DNA of 41,564 bases from Aquisphaera insulae (lineage in GTDB: Bacteria > Planctomycetota > Planctomycetia > Isosphaerales > Isosphaeraceae). Made by a program: the position numbers and the translations under genes. Positions 8,084 through 16,117 of this stretch are shown here, piece by piece; the first letter of the stretch is position 1; every line of letters starts with the position of its first letter. The stretch covers positions 1-41,564 of the forward strand of contig NZ_JAALJH010000081.1 in the NCBI RefSeq assembly GCF_011064615.1, written 5' to 3'. The notes beneath the pieces are model-generated. The model was given only the letters and a program-made list of their open reading frames with translations, ran no database searches and was not told the origin of the DNA.

Positions 8084-9712
8084 ATGACCCCCAGCACGCG
8101 GAGATCGGTCGGGCTCATCGCGGCCTCCGTCATGCTCCTCGTCCCGAGTGCCGCGGAGGCCCAGGAGGGGCAGCAACGCGCACTCCCGGCCACGGAGGCA
8201 CCGGCGAACGCTCGCCTGCAGACGGGCGCACTCCCTCAGGCCCTTCCCGACCATGAACCGCTCCCTGCCCTGACGACGGACGCTCAACCGGCGGCGAAGG
8301 CCATGGAAGCGCCTCTCGTGCCGGGGCAAGCCATTCAGCCGATTGACCTTTCCAGTGCCCTTCGGCTCGCAGGCGCTCGCGACCTGGACATTGCCACGGC
8401 CCGGCAGCAGGTCTTGCACGCCCTTGGTGAACTGGACGAAGCACGGGGGCTCTGGCTGCCCAGCCTTTTCACCGGCCCCACCTACTACCGACTTGATGGG
8501 CAGGTCCAGGCGATCGACGGACGGATTCAAACCGTCCATCGCGATTCGCTGTCGCTCGGCAGCACGGCCACCCTGGCCAACAGCTTCCCTGCCCCGCCTC
8601 CGGGGAGCGGATACCCTCCCCTGAACAGCCTCAGCGGCGTGCTGAGACTCTCCGACGCGCTCTATGGGACTCGGGCCGTGCGGCGTGTCATCGCCGCGAA
8701 TGAGGCTGGCGTCGAGGTCGCGACCAACAACTCGTTGCTGGCCGTCGCGGAGACGTATTTCGACCTCCAGCTCGCCGCGGGAAGCCTGGCCATCGCCCGC
8801 GAGGCGGCGGGCCATGCCGAGGTGTTGGAGGGCCTCACGGGCACGTTCGCCCGGTCCGGGGCGGGACTGGAAGCCGACCACCGCCGGGCTCGGACCGAGC
8901 TACGATTGCGCTCGGGAGCGATTCGCTCCGCCGCCGGCCGGTTCGAGGTCGCATCCGCTCATCTCGTCCGCCTGCTCCTGCTCGACCCCCACGTCGTGGT
9001 CGCGCCGGTGGAGCCGGCGGAGCTGGTCATCCGGCTCATCGCGGACGACATCCCGCTCGACGACTTGATCTGCCAGGGCTGGCGGAGCCGGCCGGAGCTG
9101 GCCCGGGCCAAGGAGCTCGTCGAGGCGTCCGTGCTCAGGCTCAAGCAGGCGAAGCTTCGCCCGTTCGTCCCGAGCCTCGCCGTTTCCTACTCCGGGGCGG
9201 GATTCGGGGGCGGTCAGAACTCGACGATGGCCAACATGGGTGGCCGAGGGGACCTCGCCGCCAGCCTGTTCTGGGAACTGCGCGGGCTCGGCCTTTCGGA
9301 CAGGGGCTTCCGCCGAACCGCGGAGGCCCAGCGGCAGACCGCCGACATCGACTTCGTCCGGGTTCGAGCCCAGGTCGCCAATGACGTAGTCGCGTCCTAC
9401 AAGGAACGCGTCGCGGCATCGGGGTGGATGGAGGAGGCGAAACAATCGGTCACCGAGGCGAACGAGTCGTTGAGCCTGAACGAGACGAGCATCCGCCGTG
9501 GAGGCGGACTGCCCGGAGCGACCCGCCCGATCGAGGTACTCCAGCCCATTCAGGCTCTCGCCCAGGCACGGGCTGATTACCTCAACGCCGTCCTCTCCTA
9601 CAACCGGGCCCAGTTCCGCCTGTATCGCGCCCTCGGCCGCCCGCCGATGTCGGCCGGGGTTTCACCGCCCCCGGCCCCCGATGCCGCTCCCGCCCAGAAC
9701 CCGGGTCAATGA
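8084..9712 (+). CDS. TolC-family outer-membrane efflux channel
   Basis: This 542-residue protein has a signal peptide (about residues 8-27, ending AEAQ) and a Pro/Ala-rich linker to about residue 80, followed by two outer-membrane-efflux-protein repeats: LRLAGARDLDIATARQQV in the first and helices around WRSRPELARAKELVEAS in the second. Each repeat supplies helices of the periplasmic tunnel and strands of the outer-membrane barrel. The C terminus (YNRAQFRLYRALG) is typical, followed by a proline-rich tail. The ATG at 8084 has GGAGG at 8074-8078. It is the last gene of the efflux unit, 117 bp after the adaptor. An outer-membrane channel implies a diderm organism. Confidence 0.9.
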   Translation: MTPSTRRSVGLIAASVMLLVPSAAEAQEGQQRALPATEAPANARLQTGALPQALPDHEPLPALTTDAQPAAKAMEAPLVPGQAIQPIDLSSALRLAGARDLDIATARQQVLHALGELDEARGLWLPSLFTGPTYYRLDGQVQAIDGRIQTVHRDSLSLGSTATLANSFPAPPPGSGYPPLNSLSGVLRLSDALYGTRAVRRVIAANEAGVEVATNNSLLAVAETYFDLQLAAGSLAIAREAAGHAEVLEGLTGTFARSGAGLEADHRRARTELRLRSGAIRSAAGRFEVASAHLVRLLLLDPHVVVAPVEPAELVIRLIADDIPLDDLICQGWRSRPELARAKELVEASVLRLKQAKLRPFVPSLAVSYSGAGFGGGQNSTMANMGGRGDLAASLFWELRGLGLSDRGFRRTAEAQRQTADIDFVRVRAQVANDVVASYKERVAASGWMEEAKQSVTEANESLSLNETSIRRGGGLPGATRPIEVLQPIQALAQARADYLNAVLSYNRAQFRLYRALGRPPMSAGVSPPPAPDAAPAQNPGQ

Positions 9713-10241
9713 GCTCCTGGCCAGGTGATGCGCTGTGCTCGTCCCTGGGACGTTCGGCCAGCACTCCCAACGGACGATCGTCCCCACCGCGAGTCGCAAC
9801 GATCGAACATCGTGACTCTCTCGACGGGCACGTCGACCGGGCACGTACCACGTCACCGGGATCGTCGGCTTTGAGCAACATCCGGGACATCTGACCGCGG
9901 CGAGAGCCGACGAGAATCGCAGGACGGAAGTTGGAGACGGTTGGCCTCCAAGACTCCGTGAGAGGAATCGGCCGACGCCAGGATCGCGAGAACGGTGCGC
10001 TCGGGCAAAGTGGTCCAGGCGTCGCAGGCCCGGGATTGATGACAGCCGACCGGGCGTCTGAGGAGGTCGAGGGTACGATACCCGCCTCCCAGGCTCTTCG
10101 GTAGCAAGGCCGGACCGAGTCGAGTTCGGCCGCCGTGCTGGACAGCGGCTGTATGATCGGGGACAGTCGTAGCGGTTGTCTTTCCTTCACGGGTCGGCAT
10201 ACGTGCTCTGGCGGGTGGTTCGGGCGATACGGAGGCCGCTC
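9713..10241. other. Gap between efflux unit and first DUF1016 gene
   Basis: This 529-bp stretch holds no gene I can support. A 115-residue minus-strand frame at 9853-10200 has no recognisable domain and a composition unlike the neighbours. The palindrome CCTGGCCAGG lies at 9716-9725 just after the channel gene. A TATGAT hexamer at 10152-10157 could be a -10 element for the DUF1016 gene, without a convincing -35. The change from compact operon to empty DNA suggests the left edge of an accessory segment. Confidence 0.4.
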
Positions 10242-11375
10242 GTGAGCAAGTCTAGGAAATCCGGGGAAATCAAGGGCATCGAACTCACGTTCGAGGGCCT
10301 CGTTCGCTCCATCCGTGGTGTCGATGATGACCTCGCCGCCCAGGCCAGCCGTGCTGTTAACCTTGGCCTCACCCTCCGTAACTGGCTCATCGGCTGCTAC
10401 ATCGCCGAGTACGAGCTTCGTGGCAGCGATCGGGCCGCCTACGGTGAGCGTCTGCTCGACACTCTCGCGGCCGAGCTCGGCCGCCTGGCGGTCAGCAACT
10501 GCAACCGACGCCAGCTCTACCGCTACTTGAGGTTCTATCGAACGTACCCGGAGATTGTGCGTGCGCTGTCCCCACAATTCCGCGCCCTCCTTCCCACCGG
10601 AGCCGGCGACCAGCAGAAAGTGGGGACGCCGCCCCCACGATCAGCGGCGACCGCGGAGACCCTGCTGAGTCGGCTGTCCTACAGCCACCTCGAGCTGGTC
10701 GTCGATCTGGACGACGCCGCCAAGCGCGAGTTCTACGTCGCGGAATGCCTCCGCGGTGGCTGGTCGGTGCGCGAGCTGAAGCGGCAGATCGCCTCCCTCT
10801 ACTTCGAGCGATCGGACCTCTCCCGTGATAAGGCGAAGCTGAAGGAGCTCGTTGACAGCGGCACCGAACAGGCCAGCCAGCGCCTGGAGGTCCGCGACCC
10901 GTACGTCTTCGAATTCCTGGGGCTGAAGCCGAAGGAGGTGATGAGCGAGTCGCACCTCGAGGACCAGCTCCTCGACCGGCTGCAGGACTTCCTCCTGGAG
11001 CTCGGCCACGGATTCTGCTTCGAGGCGAGGCAGAAGCGGATCCTGATCGGCGATCACCACGGCTTCATCGACCTCGTGTTCTACCACCGAATCCTCAAGT
11101 GCCACGTCCTCATCGAGCTGAAGCTCGAGGGGTTCAGCCACGAGAACATCGGCCAGCTCAACACCTACGTCAGCTGGTACGCCCGCAACGTGATGACGGA
11201 AGGGGACAACCCTCCCGTCGGCATCCTCCTGTGCACGCAGAAGGACCACGCCCTGGTCGAGTACGCTCTGGCTGGGATGGACAACCGGCTCTTCGTCTCA
11301 AAGTACCAACTGCATCTCCCGGACAGGGACCAACTCCGGCTGGAGCTAGAGCGGTCGCTCAAGGTTGAGGACTGA
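10242..11375 (+). CDS. DUF1016/YhcG-type PD-(D/E)XK nuclease-domain protein, copy 1
   Basis: This 377-residue protein has the two-part layout of the DUF1016 (YhcG) family: an N-terminal helical DNA-binding-like domain (about 15-165, with LYRYLRFYRTYPEI) and a C-terminal PD-(D/E)XK nuclease fold. Candidate catalytic residues are D277 in GFIDLVFYH and E292-x-K294 in LIELKLEGF, separated by one beta strand as the fold requires. The cellular role of the family is poorly defined; members occur near restriction and mobile-element genes. I moved the start to GTG at 10242 because GGAGG at 10231-10235 is well placed; the longer frame from 10176 has no such site. It converges with a second, clearly diverged family member across a tandem repeat. 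Confidence 0.85.
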   Translation: MSKSRKSGEIKGIELTFEGLVRSIRGVDDDLAAQASRAVNLGLTLRNWLIGCYIAEYELRGSDRAAYGERLLDTLAAELGRLAVSNCNRRQLYRYLRFYRTYPEIVRALSPQFRALLPTGAGDQQKVGTPPPRSAATAETLLSRLSYSHLELVVDLDDAAKREFYVAECLRGGWSVRELKRQIASLYFERSDLSRDKAKLKELVDSGTEQASQRLEVRDPYVFEFLGLKPKEVMSESHLEDQLLDRLQDFLLELGHGFCFEARQKRILIGDHHGFIDLVFYHRILKCHVLIELKLEGFSHENIGQLNTYVSWYARNVMTEGDNPPVGILLCTQKDHALVEYALAGMDNRLFVSKYQLHLPDRDQLRLELERSLKVED

Positions 11376-11430
11376 ATCCCCAAACCCTGCGCAGGCAGAA
11401 GAACCGGCCTGGGACTGGAAGCCGATCCGT

Positions 11431-11510
11431 GAACGGTTAAGGGGTCTGTGGACGGTTAAGGGATCTGTTTGGATGGTTAAGGGGTCTGGTGGACGGTTAG
11501 GGGGTCTGGA
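11431..11510. repeat. Tandem repeat, four units of 20 bp
   Basis: Four consecutive 20-bp units lie at 11431-11450, 11451-11470, 11471-11490 and 11491-11510. The shared core is ACGGTTAAGGGGTCTG, with one to a few changes per unit (ATGGTTAAGGGGTCTG in the third, ACGGTTAGGGGGTCTG in the fourth). There are no spacers, so this is not a CRISPR array. It lies wholly between the stop codons of the two convergent DUF1016 genes. Confidence 0.9.
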
Positions 11511-11547
11511 TCCTTTCTTGCAGACGAGTGACATCCCGGCATGCTCC

Positions 11548-12663
11548 TCAAGAGCCTGGCGACTTCCTCGTCGGCAGGTGTTCGCGGACGGCGTCGGCAA
11601 GCTGCTGGGCGGTCGGGAGGCGGCCCTTCAGTTCGGCGGGCAATGTGGGCTGCAACTGATAGGCAGCGACGCCGATCGGGTTGGACTTGGATTTGAGGGC
11701 GAATTCCACGTCGATGTCGTCCTTCTCCGCGCACAGGATGATGCCGATCGAGGGGGCGTCACCGGGGGCCTTCTCCTTCTCGTTCAGGAGGTTGAGGTAG
11801 AAGTCCATCTGGCCGGCGTGCTCGGGCTCGAACGGGCCAATTTTCAATTCGAAGGCGACCAGGGCTTTCAAGAACCTGTGATAGAAGAGCAGATCGATGA
11901 AGTACTCCTTGCGGCCGGTGCTCAGCCGGTACTGCCGGCCGATGAAGCAGAAGCCATAACCAAGCTCCAGGATGAACGCCTGAAGGCCGTCGATCAGTCG
12001 GTCTTCCAGTTCACGCTCGCGGATCGCCCGGCCGATGCCGAGGAATCCGAAATCGTAGCGACTCTTGATCATCTCATCGGCCTGCTCGGCGAAGTGCTCG
12101 GGAAGCGCGGTCGCGAAGTTGTGAGTCTTCTTCTCCTTGACGGCGCGCTCGTACGCCTGGGCCTTGATCTGGTTGAGCAGCACGTTGCGGGTCCAGCCGA
12201 GCTGAGCCGTGGCGCGGAGGTAGTAAATTTTCGCGGCCGGGTCGGTAACCCTGGCCAGCGCGTTGGCATGATGTCCCCAGGGAACGCGGGCCAGCAATTC
12301 TCTCACAGCCTGTGAGAGTTTTTCGTCGTCGACCTCAATCCCCAATTCTCTCACAGCCTGTGAGAGAAATTCGGGAGACGAGTGCGCGAGATAGAACTGA
12401 CGCATACGCCACAGGTTCTGCACGGAGAAGCCGACGACTCCGGGAAACGCACGGACCAAATCACGGGACAGTCGTTCCACGACGGCGTCGCCCCAGCCGG
12501 CCATGGCCTGCTTCTCGGCGATTGCCTGGCCGATATCCCAGTAGAGCAGCACGGTTTCGGATCCGGCGAGACGAATGATCCGAACGCGTGCCAGCTCGAT
12601 CCGCTCCCTGAGCGACGCGAAAAACGCCGGATAGTCCGCAGGAGCCCGAGTCGGCGTCGTCAT
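11548..12663 (-). CDS. DUF1016/YhcG-type PD-(D/E)XK nuclease-domain protein, copy 2
   Basis: This 371-residue protein has the same architecture as the copy at 10242: an N-terminal DUF1016 helical domain (LLYWDIGQAIAEKQ, then NLWRMRQFYLAH) and a C-terminal PD-(D/E)XK domain with D257 in YFIDLLFYHR and E272-x-K274 in FELKIGPF. The two copies differ throughout, so they are old paralogs or independent acquisitions, not a recent duplication. The hinge region holds a repeated LSQAVREL octapeptide, encoded by two identical 23-bp palindromic segments 48 bp apart. ATG at 12663 has AAGGA just upstream; a TTG at 12678 is the alternative. It lies 48 bp after the Nudix gene on the same strand and may be read through from it. 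Confidence 0.87.
   Translation of the reverse strand: MTTPTRAPADYPAFFASLRERIELARVRIIRLAGSETVLLYWDIGQAIAEKQAMAGWGDAVVERLSRDLVRAFPGVVGFSVQNLWRMRQFYLAHSSPEFLSQAVRELGIEVDDEKLSQAVRELLARVPWGHHANALARVTDPAAKIYYLRATAQLGWTRNVLLNQIKAQAYERAVKEKKTHNFATALPEHFAEQADEMIKSRYDFGFLGIGRAIRERELEDRLIDGLQAFILELGYGFCFIGRQYRLSTGRKEYFIDLLFYHRFLKALVAFELKIGPFEPEHAGQMDFYLNLLNEKEKAPGDAPSIGIILCAEKDDIDVEFALKSKSNPIGVAAYQLQPTLPAELKGRLPTAQQLADAVREHLPTRKSPGS
12296..12366. repeat. Two identical 23-bp palindromic repeats inside a DUF1016 gene
   Basis: An identical 23-bp sequence lies at 12296-12318 and 12344-12366. Its core CTCTCACAGCCTGTGAGAG is an almost perfect inverted repeat. The 48-bp offset is exactly 16 codons, so both copies are read in the same frame, each giving LSQAVREL. 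The second palindrome is unlikely to have arisen by protein-level selection alone. Confidence 0.9.
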
Positions 12664-12711
12664 GAGTCCTTCTCTCAATCATCGAGAGGTCGGTTTCAGG
12701 TTCCTCAAATT

Positions 12712-13317
12712 CTACCCTCCCAGCATCCCCGGCGTCCTCGTCCCGAGCCACCACAGGAGACCTGCGACCACCAGGGCGTGGTCGATCTGGCCTTCGACGA
12801 TCAGGCGGGGGATGTCGCGGGCCGGGACGAGGTCGACGAGGAGCTCCTCGTTCTCGTCGGGGTCGGGGGCGACGGCGGGGCGGGCGTTGCGGATGACGAC
12901 GGTGGAGATCCGCGAGGTGACCAGGGAGGGGTTGGACCAGACCGTGCTGAGCAGCTCGGGCGGGTCGCCGACATAGCCGGTCTCCTCGGCGAGCTCGCGG
13001 GCACCGGCGGCGCACGGGTCCTCGCCGGGGTCGACGAGGCCGCCGGGGATCTCGAGGCTGTCACGGCCGGAGCCGGCGCGGAACTGGCGGACGAGGAGGA
13101 CCTGGTCGTCGGGCGTGATCGCGACCACATGGACGGCGTCGGCCAGGTGGATGATGTAGAAATCATGCTCCTTGCCGGAATGACGGGAACGGAACCGCTC
13201 CTTCCTCAGGCGAAAGAGCCAGTTCTCCTCGAGGGTGCGGTCGCTCGAGCCGTCGCCGGGGCGGAACCAGGATGATTGGCCGGACCCGGCGGGGAATGAC
13301 GATGAATCGGCTGACAC
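12712..13317 (-). CDS. Nudix hydrolase, ADP-ribose pyrophosphatase-like
   Basis: This 201-residue protein carries a complete Nudix box (GX5EX7REUXEEXGU) with G93, E99, R107, E108, E111, E112 and G114. An upstream strand QVLLVRQFRAG and the EIPGG lead-in are typical of ADP-sugar pyrophosphatases of the NudF type, so hydrolysis of ADP-ribose or a similar nucleoside diphosphate sugar is likely; the substrate is not certain. The start is GTG at 13317 because a purine-rich GGGGAGG lies about 9-10 nt upstream; the longer frame upstream overlaps the HAD gene. It is the third gene of a minus-strand unit, 26 bp after the HAD phosphatase. Probably cytoplasmic. Confidence 0.88.
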   Translation of the reverse strand: MSADSSSFPAGSGQSSWFRPGDGSSDRTLEENWLFRLRKERFRSRHSGKEHDFYIIHLADAVHVVAITPDDQVLLVRQFRAGSGRDSLEIPGGLVDPGEDPCAAGARELAEETGYVGDPPELLSTVWSNPSLVTSRISTVVIRNARPAVAPDPDENEELLVDLVPARDIPRLIVEGQIDHALVVAGLLWWLGTRTPGMLGG

Positions 13318-13343
13318 CGCGATGAACCTCCCCTTCCCTTCTC

Positions 13344-14207
13344 TCAGGACGCGAGCAGGACGTCGTTCACGAGCATGGCCACGCCGTCCTCGTGATGATC
13401 TCCGGTGATGAGCGCGGCGACCTCGCGGACGGACGGGGGGGCGTGGCCCATGGCGACGCCGAGGCCGGCGTGGCGGATCATCGGGACGTCGTTGACGTCG
13501 TCGCCGACGGCGCAGATCTCGGCTCGATCGATACCCCAGAGGCCGGCCAGGTGGAGGACCGCGGTCCACTTGTTGGCGTCACGGCGGAGGATCTCGCACA
13601 TGGTCCCGACGTACCGCGGGCTCCGCTGGACGAACGTCTGGACCCGAGCGTCTACCCGCGAGTGGACCGCCTGTTCGAAGAGGTTCATCTCCGGGCGAGT
13701 CCCCACCGCGCAGAGATGAAAGACCGGATCCGGATCGAGGGTCCCCTCGGTCCAGCCGGGGTTGATCTCGGCGTGGGCGTGGTTGCGCGCGACGTACTCG
13801 TCGAAGTGCGGCAGCCCGGTGGGATAGCGCGGGATCACGAAATCGGCCTGGTCGGGAGGACGATCGGTGAAGGCGACCGGGTCGAGCTCGTGCTCGCGGA
13901 AGAGGTCGAAAAGGTCGCGGACGAGGGGGCCGTCGAGATCGGCTCGCCAGAGGGTCGCATGGTCCCTCGGGTCCTTCACGACCGCCCCGGAGTTGCAGAC
14001 GATGGGGGTGTCCACCCCGAGCAGGTCGGCGATCTCGCGGGCCCGGCGATACCGGCGGCCGGTGCAGAGGACGGGGCGGATCCCCGCGGCCTGGGCGCGG
14101 GCGATCGCGGCGGCGGTCGTCGGGCGGAGGGTGCCGTCGGCGGCGAGGAGGGTGCCGTCCACATCGAGGGCCAGGAGCCGAAACCTACCGCCGGAAAACC
14201 CTGTCAT
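13344..14207 (-). CDS. HAD-superfamily phosphatase, Cof-type
   Basis: This 287-residue cytoplasmic protein has the motifs of type IIB (Cof) HAD phosphatases: motif I LALDVDGTLL (nucleophile D15, acid D17), motif II around LCTGRR, a lysine in RRDANKWTAVLHLA, and motif IV GDDVNDVPMI at about 233-242, followed by AGLGVAMGHAP. A variable cap domain lies between motifs II and III. Cof enzymes remove phosphate from sugar phosphates, flavin or cofactor precursors; the substrate cannot be named. The ATG at 14207 overlaps the stop codon of the upstream LarA-like gene as ATGA, which points to translational coupling. A Nudix gene follows at 26 bp. Confidence 0.9.
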   Translation of the reverse strand: MTGFSGGRFRLLALDVDGTLLAADGTLRPTTAAAIARAQAAGIRPVLCTGRRYRRAREIADLLGVDTPIVCNSGAVVKDPRDHATLWRADLDGPLVRDLFDLFREHELDPVAFTDRPPDQADFVIPRYPTGLPHFDEYVARNHAHAEINPGWTEGTLDPDPVFHLCAVGTRPEMNLFEQAVHSRVDARVQTFVQRSPRYVGTMCEILRRDANKWTAVLHLAGLWGIDRAEICAVGDDVNDVPMIRHAGLGVAMGHAPPSVREVAALITGDHHEDGVAMLVNDVLLAS

Positions 14208-15526
14208 GAGTGGCCCGCCGGCGCGAACTGACCGAGGCTGCGCGCGCGGCGTGCCTGGGTGCTGTGAGGGAAGAGGGAGACCTGGTCGAGCCTCCCCTCC
14301 GAGTTGATCGGCAGCGGGCCGTACTCCGTGAGCCGCTTCAGGTGGGGGTGGGCCTTGACCTCGTCCTCGAAGGCCCGCGACACCCAGATCGTCTCGAGCT
14401 CGAGCGTGTTCGGGATGACGACGAGCCGGGCCGCCTGGGGGTCGAGCTTCCAGCAGGTCTCGACGGCGGATTCGATCACGGCCCGGTCGGTCGGCAGGGC
14501 GATCGGGACCCTCGCCCGTTCCAGGAAGCACGAGGTCAGGACGTTGATGCGGAACGGGGTCGGGTCGGTCTTCGCGACAAGGCGTTCGGTGGTCAGGTCG
14601 GCGAAGCCGACGCCGACGATGTTCCCGTGGCTCTCGTCGGAGACGTCCAGGACGCAAAGCCGCGTGACGGCGGGGCGTTCGAAGTCCGACTGGGTCTCCA
14701 CCATCAGGCGGCCGATGACGTTCGGATCCATGCCGGCGCCCGAGTAGTTCTTGCCGAGCTCGCCGACGATCAGGACGTCGATCTGGTCGAATGGGAGCCG
14801 GCCCATCAGCTCCCGGGCGCGATCGAGGAGCTTCGGCTCGGTCTCGAGGAGCGCCTCGGGCTCGACGGGGACCACCTCCGCGGTCCGGTCGCGGGCGTTC
14901 TCGAGGATGGCCAGGCCGAGCGCGAATCGGGTGTTCTGGACGAGGAACCGGCCGACGGCGGGGAGGACCTCCTTCATGCCGCGGAGGCCCAGGCGGTGCA
15001 CCTGGGTGGCCCCCTCGCGCTTGCCCAGGCCGATGACCATCATCTTGAGGACGCCGGACTCGTACGTCGCGTGGAAGTCGGTATGCGGCTTGACGCGGTT
15101 GAGGAGGACGATCCCGTCGGCCTGGTGGGCGTTGCGGTCGAAATGGATCGGCAGTCCGACCGGGTTGGTGCCGAGGATCACCGAGTCCATGTCGGTCTTC
15201 ACGGGCACCCCCATGGCCGGCTCGGTCACGCCGTACCCGGCCAGCAGCTCGCGCTGGCCGTCGGCCGTGGCGCCCCCGTGCGAGCCCATGGCCGCGACGA
15301 TGAACGGCCGGAAGCCCAGCTCCTTCAGGGTGTCCACCGCAGCCCTGGCCATCCCGGCGATGCCGGCGATGCCCCGGCTCCCCACGCCCACGGCCACGGA
15401 GCCTCCGGCGGGGATCCGCTCGCGGATCCGACTCTCGAGGATGCACGTTCGGACGGCCTCGGCCGGGTCCGCCAGCTCGGGTTGGGGGACCGATTGCCGC
15501 ACGCAGGCCACGTCGGGGAGATCCAT
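14204..15526 (-). CDS. LarA-like/DUF2088 protein
   Basis: This 440-residue protein belongs to the broad lactate-racemase (LarA)/DUF2088 family. It shows GGSVAVGVGSRGIAG near the start, MGSHGGAT at about residues 80-87, and RVKPHTDFHATYESG plus VIGLGKREGATQVH in the middle, regions that hold catalytic histidines and cofactor contacts in LarA. True LarA carries a nickel pincer nucleotide made by LarB, LarC and LarE; none of these is in the window, so a racemase or epimerase role is only possible. It is cytoplasmic, first in a minus-strand unit with a HAD phosphatase and a Nudix hydrolase. The ATG at 15526 is followed by no better start. The length matches the family. Confidence 0.82.
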   Translation of the reverse strand: MDLPDVACVRQSVPQPELADPAEAVRTCILESRIRERIPAGGSVAVGVGSRGIAGIAGMARAAVDTLKELGFRPFIVAAMGSHGGATADGQRELLAGYGVTEPAMGVPVKTDMDSVILGTNPVGLPIHFDRNAHQADGIVLLNRVKPHTDFHATYESGVLKMMVIGLGKREGATQVHRLGLRGMKEVLPAVGRFLVQNTRFALGLAILENARDRTAEVVPVEPEALLETEPKLLDRARELMGRLPFDQIDVLIVGELGKNYSGAGMDPNVIGRLMVETQSDFERPAVTRLCVLDVSDESHGNIVGVGFADLTTERLVAKTDPTPFRINVLTSCFLERARVPIALPTDRAVIESAVETCWKLDPQAARLVVIPNTLELETIWVSRAFEDEVKAHPHLKRLTEYGPLPINSEGRLDQVSLFPHSTQARRARSLGQFAPAGHS

Positions 15527-15700
15527 GATGGTCTGATTCTCTCATGCAGTGGGAGGCGGGTGCGGCGAGATCGCCCACGGCATCGCCCCTAGACACTCTA
15601 AGCCGAGGCCGATCTCGGGGTCAATTCGGCCGACCCTTGCGGCCAGGTGAGACCCACGAGCCGGCGCGATCATGCCTCCATCCTGCCTCAGGAATTGGCC

Positions 15701-15728
15701 CTGACAGGCTTGAGGAATCTGGTACGAT
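15701..15728 (+). promoter_or_regulatory. Likely sigma-70-type promoter
   Basis: CTGACA at 15701-15706 and TACGAT at 15723-15728 are separated by 16 bp, giving five and four of six consensus matches. The site lies 65 bp before the start of the small gene at 15793 and on its strand. Confidence 0.5.
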
Positions 15729-15792
15729 CCAGGGTGGAAAGGAACTCCGAGATCGGCTCCCCGCCGACGGCTTCAACATGGAGGTTGAGCTC

Positions 15793-16062
15793 ATGAACCG
15801 GCCCTATGCGCTCGGTGATCTGGTGCGTTTCAAGCTGACGACCGGGCAGTTCACCGAGGGGGTGATCGTCCACAAGATCGTCGAGAAGAGGCAGCCGACG
15901 ATCTTCCTGGTGGAGGCGGCGGATCGCCGCCGGGCTTTCCGATTCGAGGCCGAGCTGGCCCTGATCGCCGAGGTGGAGACGAGGGGGATCGACGGCGTTT
16001 CCGAGGGCTTCGAGGCGGCCATGGCGGCGCCGGTCTTCGCCAGCCATGGGGCGGATGACTGA
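15793..16062 (+). CDS. Small conserved-looking protein, function unknown
   Basis: This predicted 89-residue protein has no domain I recognise. It begins MNRPYALGDLVRFKLTTGQF and continues with alternating hydrophobic and charged residues that could form a small beta-barrel, with an acidic C-terminal helix (about 55-80). The first half reads like an SH3-like or KOW-like fold, but this is only impression. ATG at 15793 is chosen because GGAGG at 15780-15784 lies 8 nt before it; an upstream in-frame ATG at 15778 overlaps that site. A promoter-like pair lies upstream. The codon usage matches the neighbours, so I consider it real. It is followed 55 bp later by the MazG-like gene. Confidence 0.65.
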   Translation: MNRPYALGDLVRFKLTTGQFTEGVIVHKIVEKRQPTIFLVEAADRRRAFRFEAELALIAEVETRGIDGVSEGFEAAMAAPVFASHGADD

Positions 16063-16105
16063 GTCGCCGGGGCGTTTGACCTCGCATCGCCTCTCCGCGC
16101 GTCGG

Positions 16106-16111
16106 TAAGAT
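16106..16111 (+). promoter_or_regulatory. -10 element, possible leaderless start
   Basis: TAAGAT at 16106-16111 lies 6 nt before the ATG at 16118, the spacing of a leaderless transcript, and there is no Shine-Dalgarno sequence before that ATG. A TTGACC at 16076-16081 is too distant (24 bp) to be the normal -35 partner. Confidence 0.35.
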
Positions 16112-16117
16112 GGTGCG

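Noticed and set aside
9853..10200. A 115-codon minus-strand frame in the gap before the DUF1016 gene
   Set aside because: No recognisable domain, a composition unlike real genes nearby and no ribosome site, though it cannot be fully excluded.
11431..11510. CRISPR array
   Set aside because: The 20-bp units are contiguous with no unique spacers and no cas genes are nearby.
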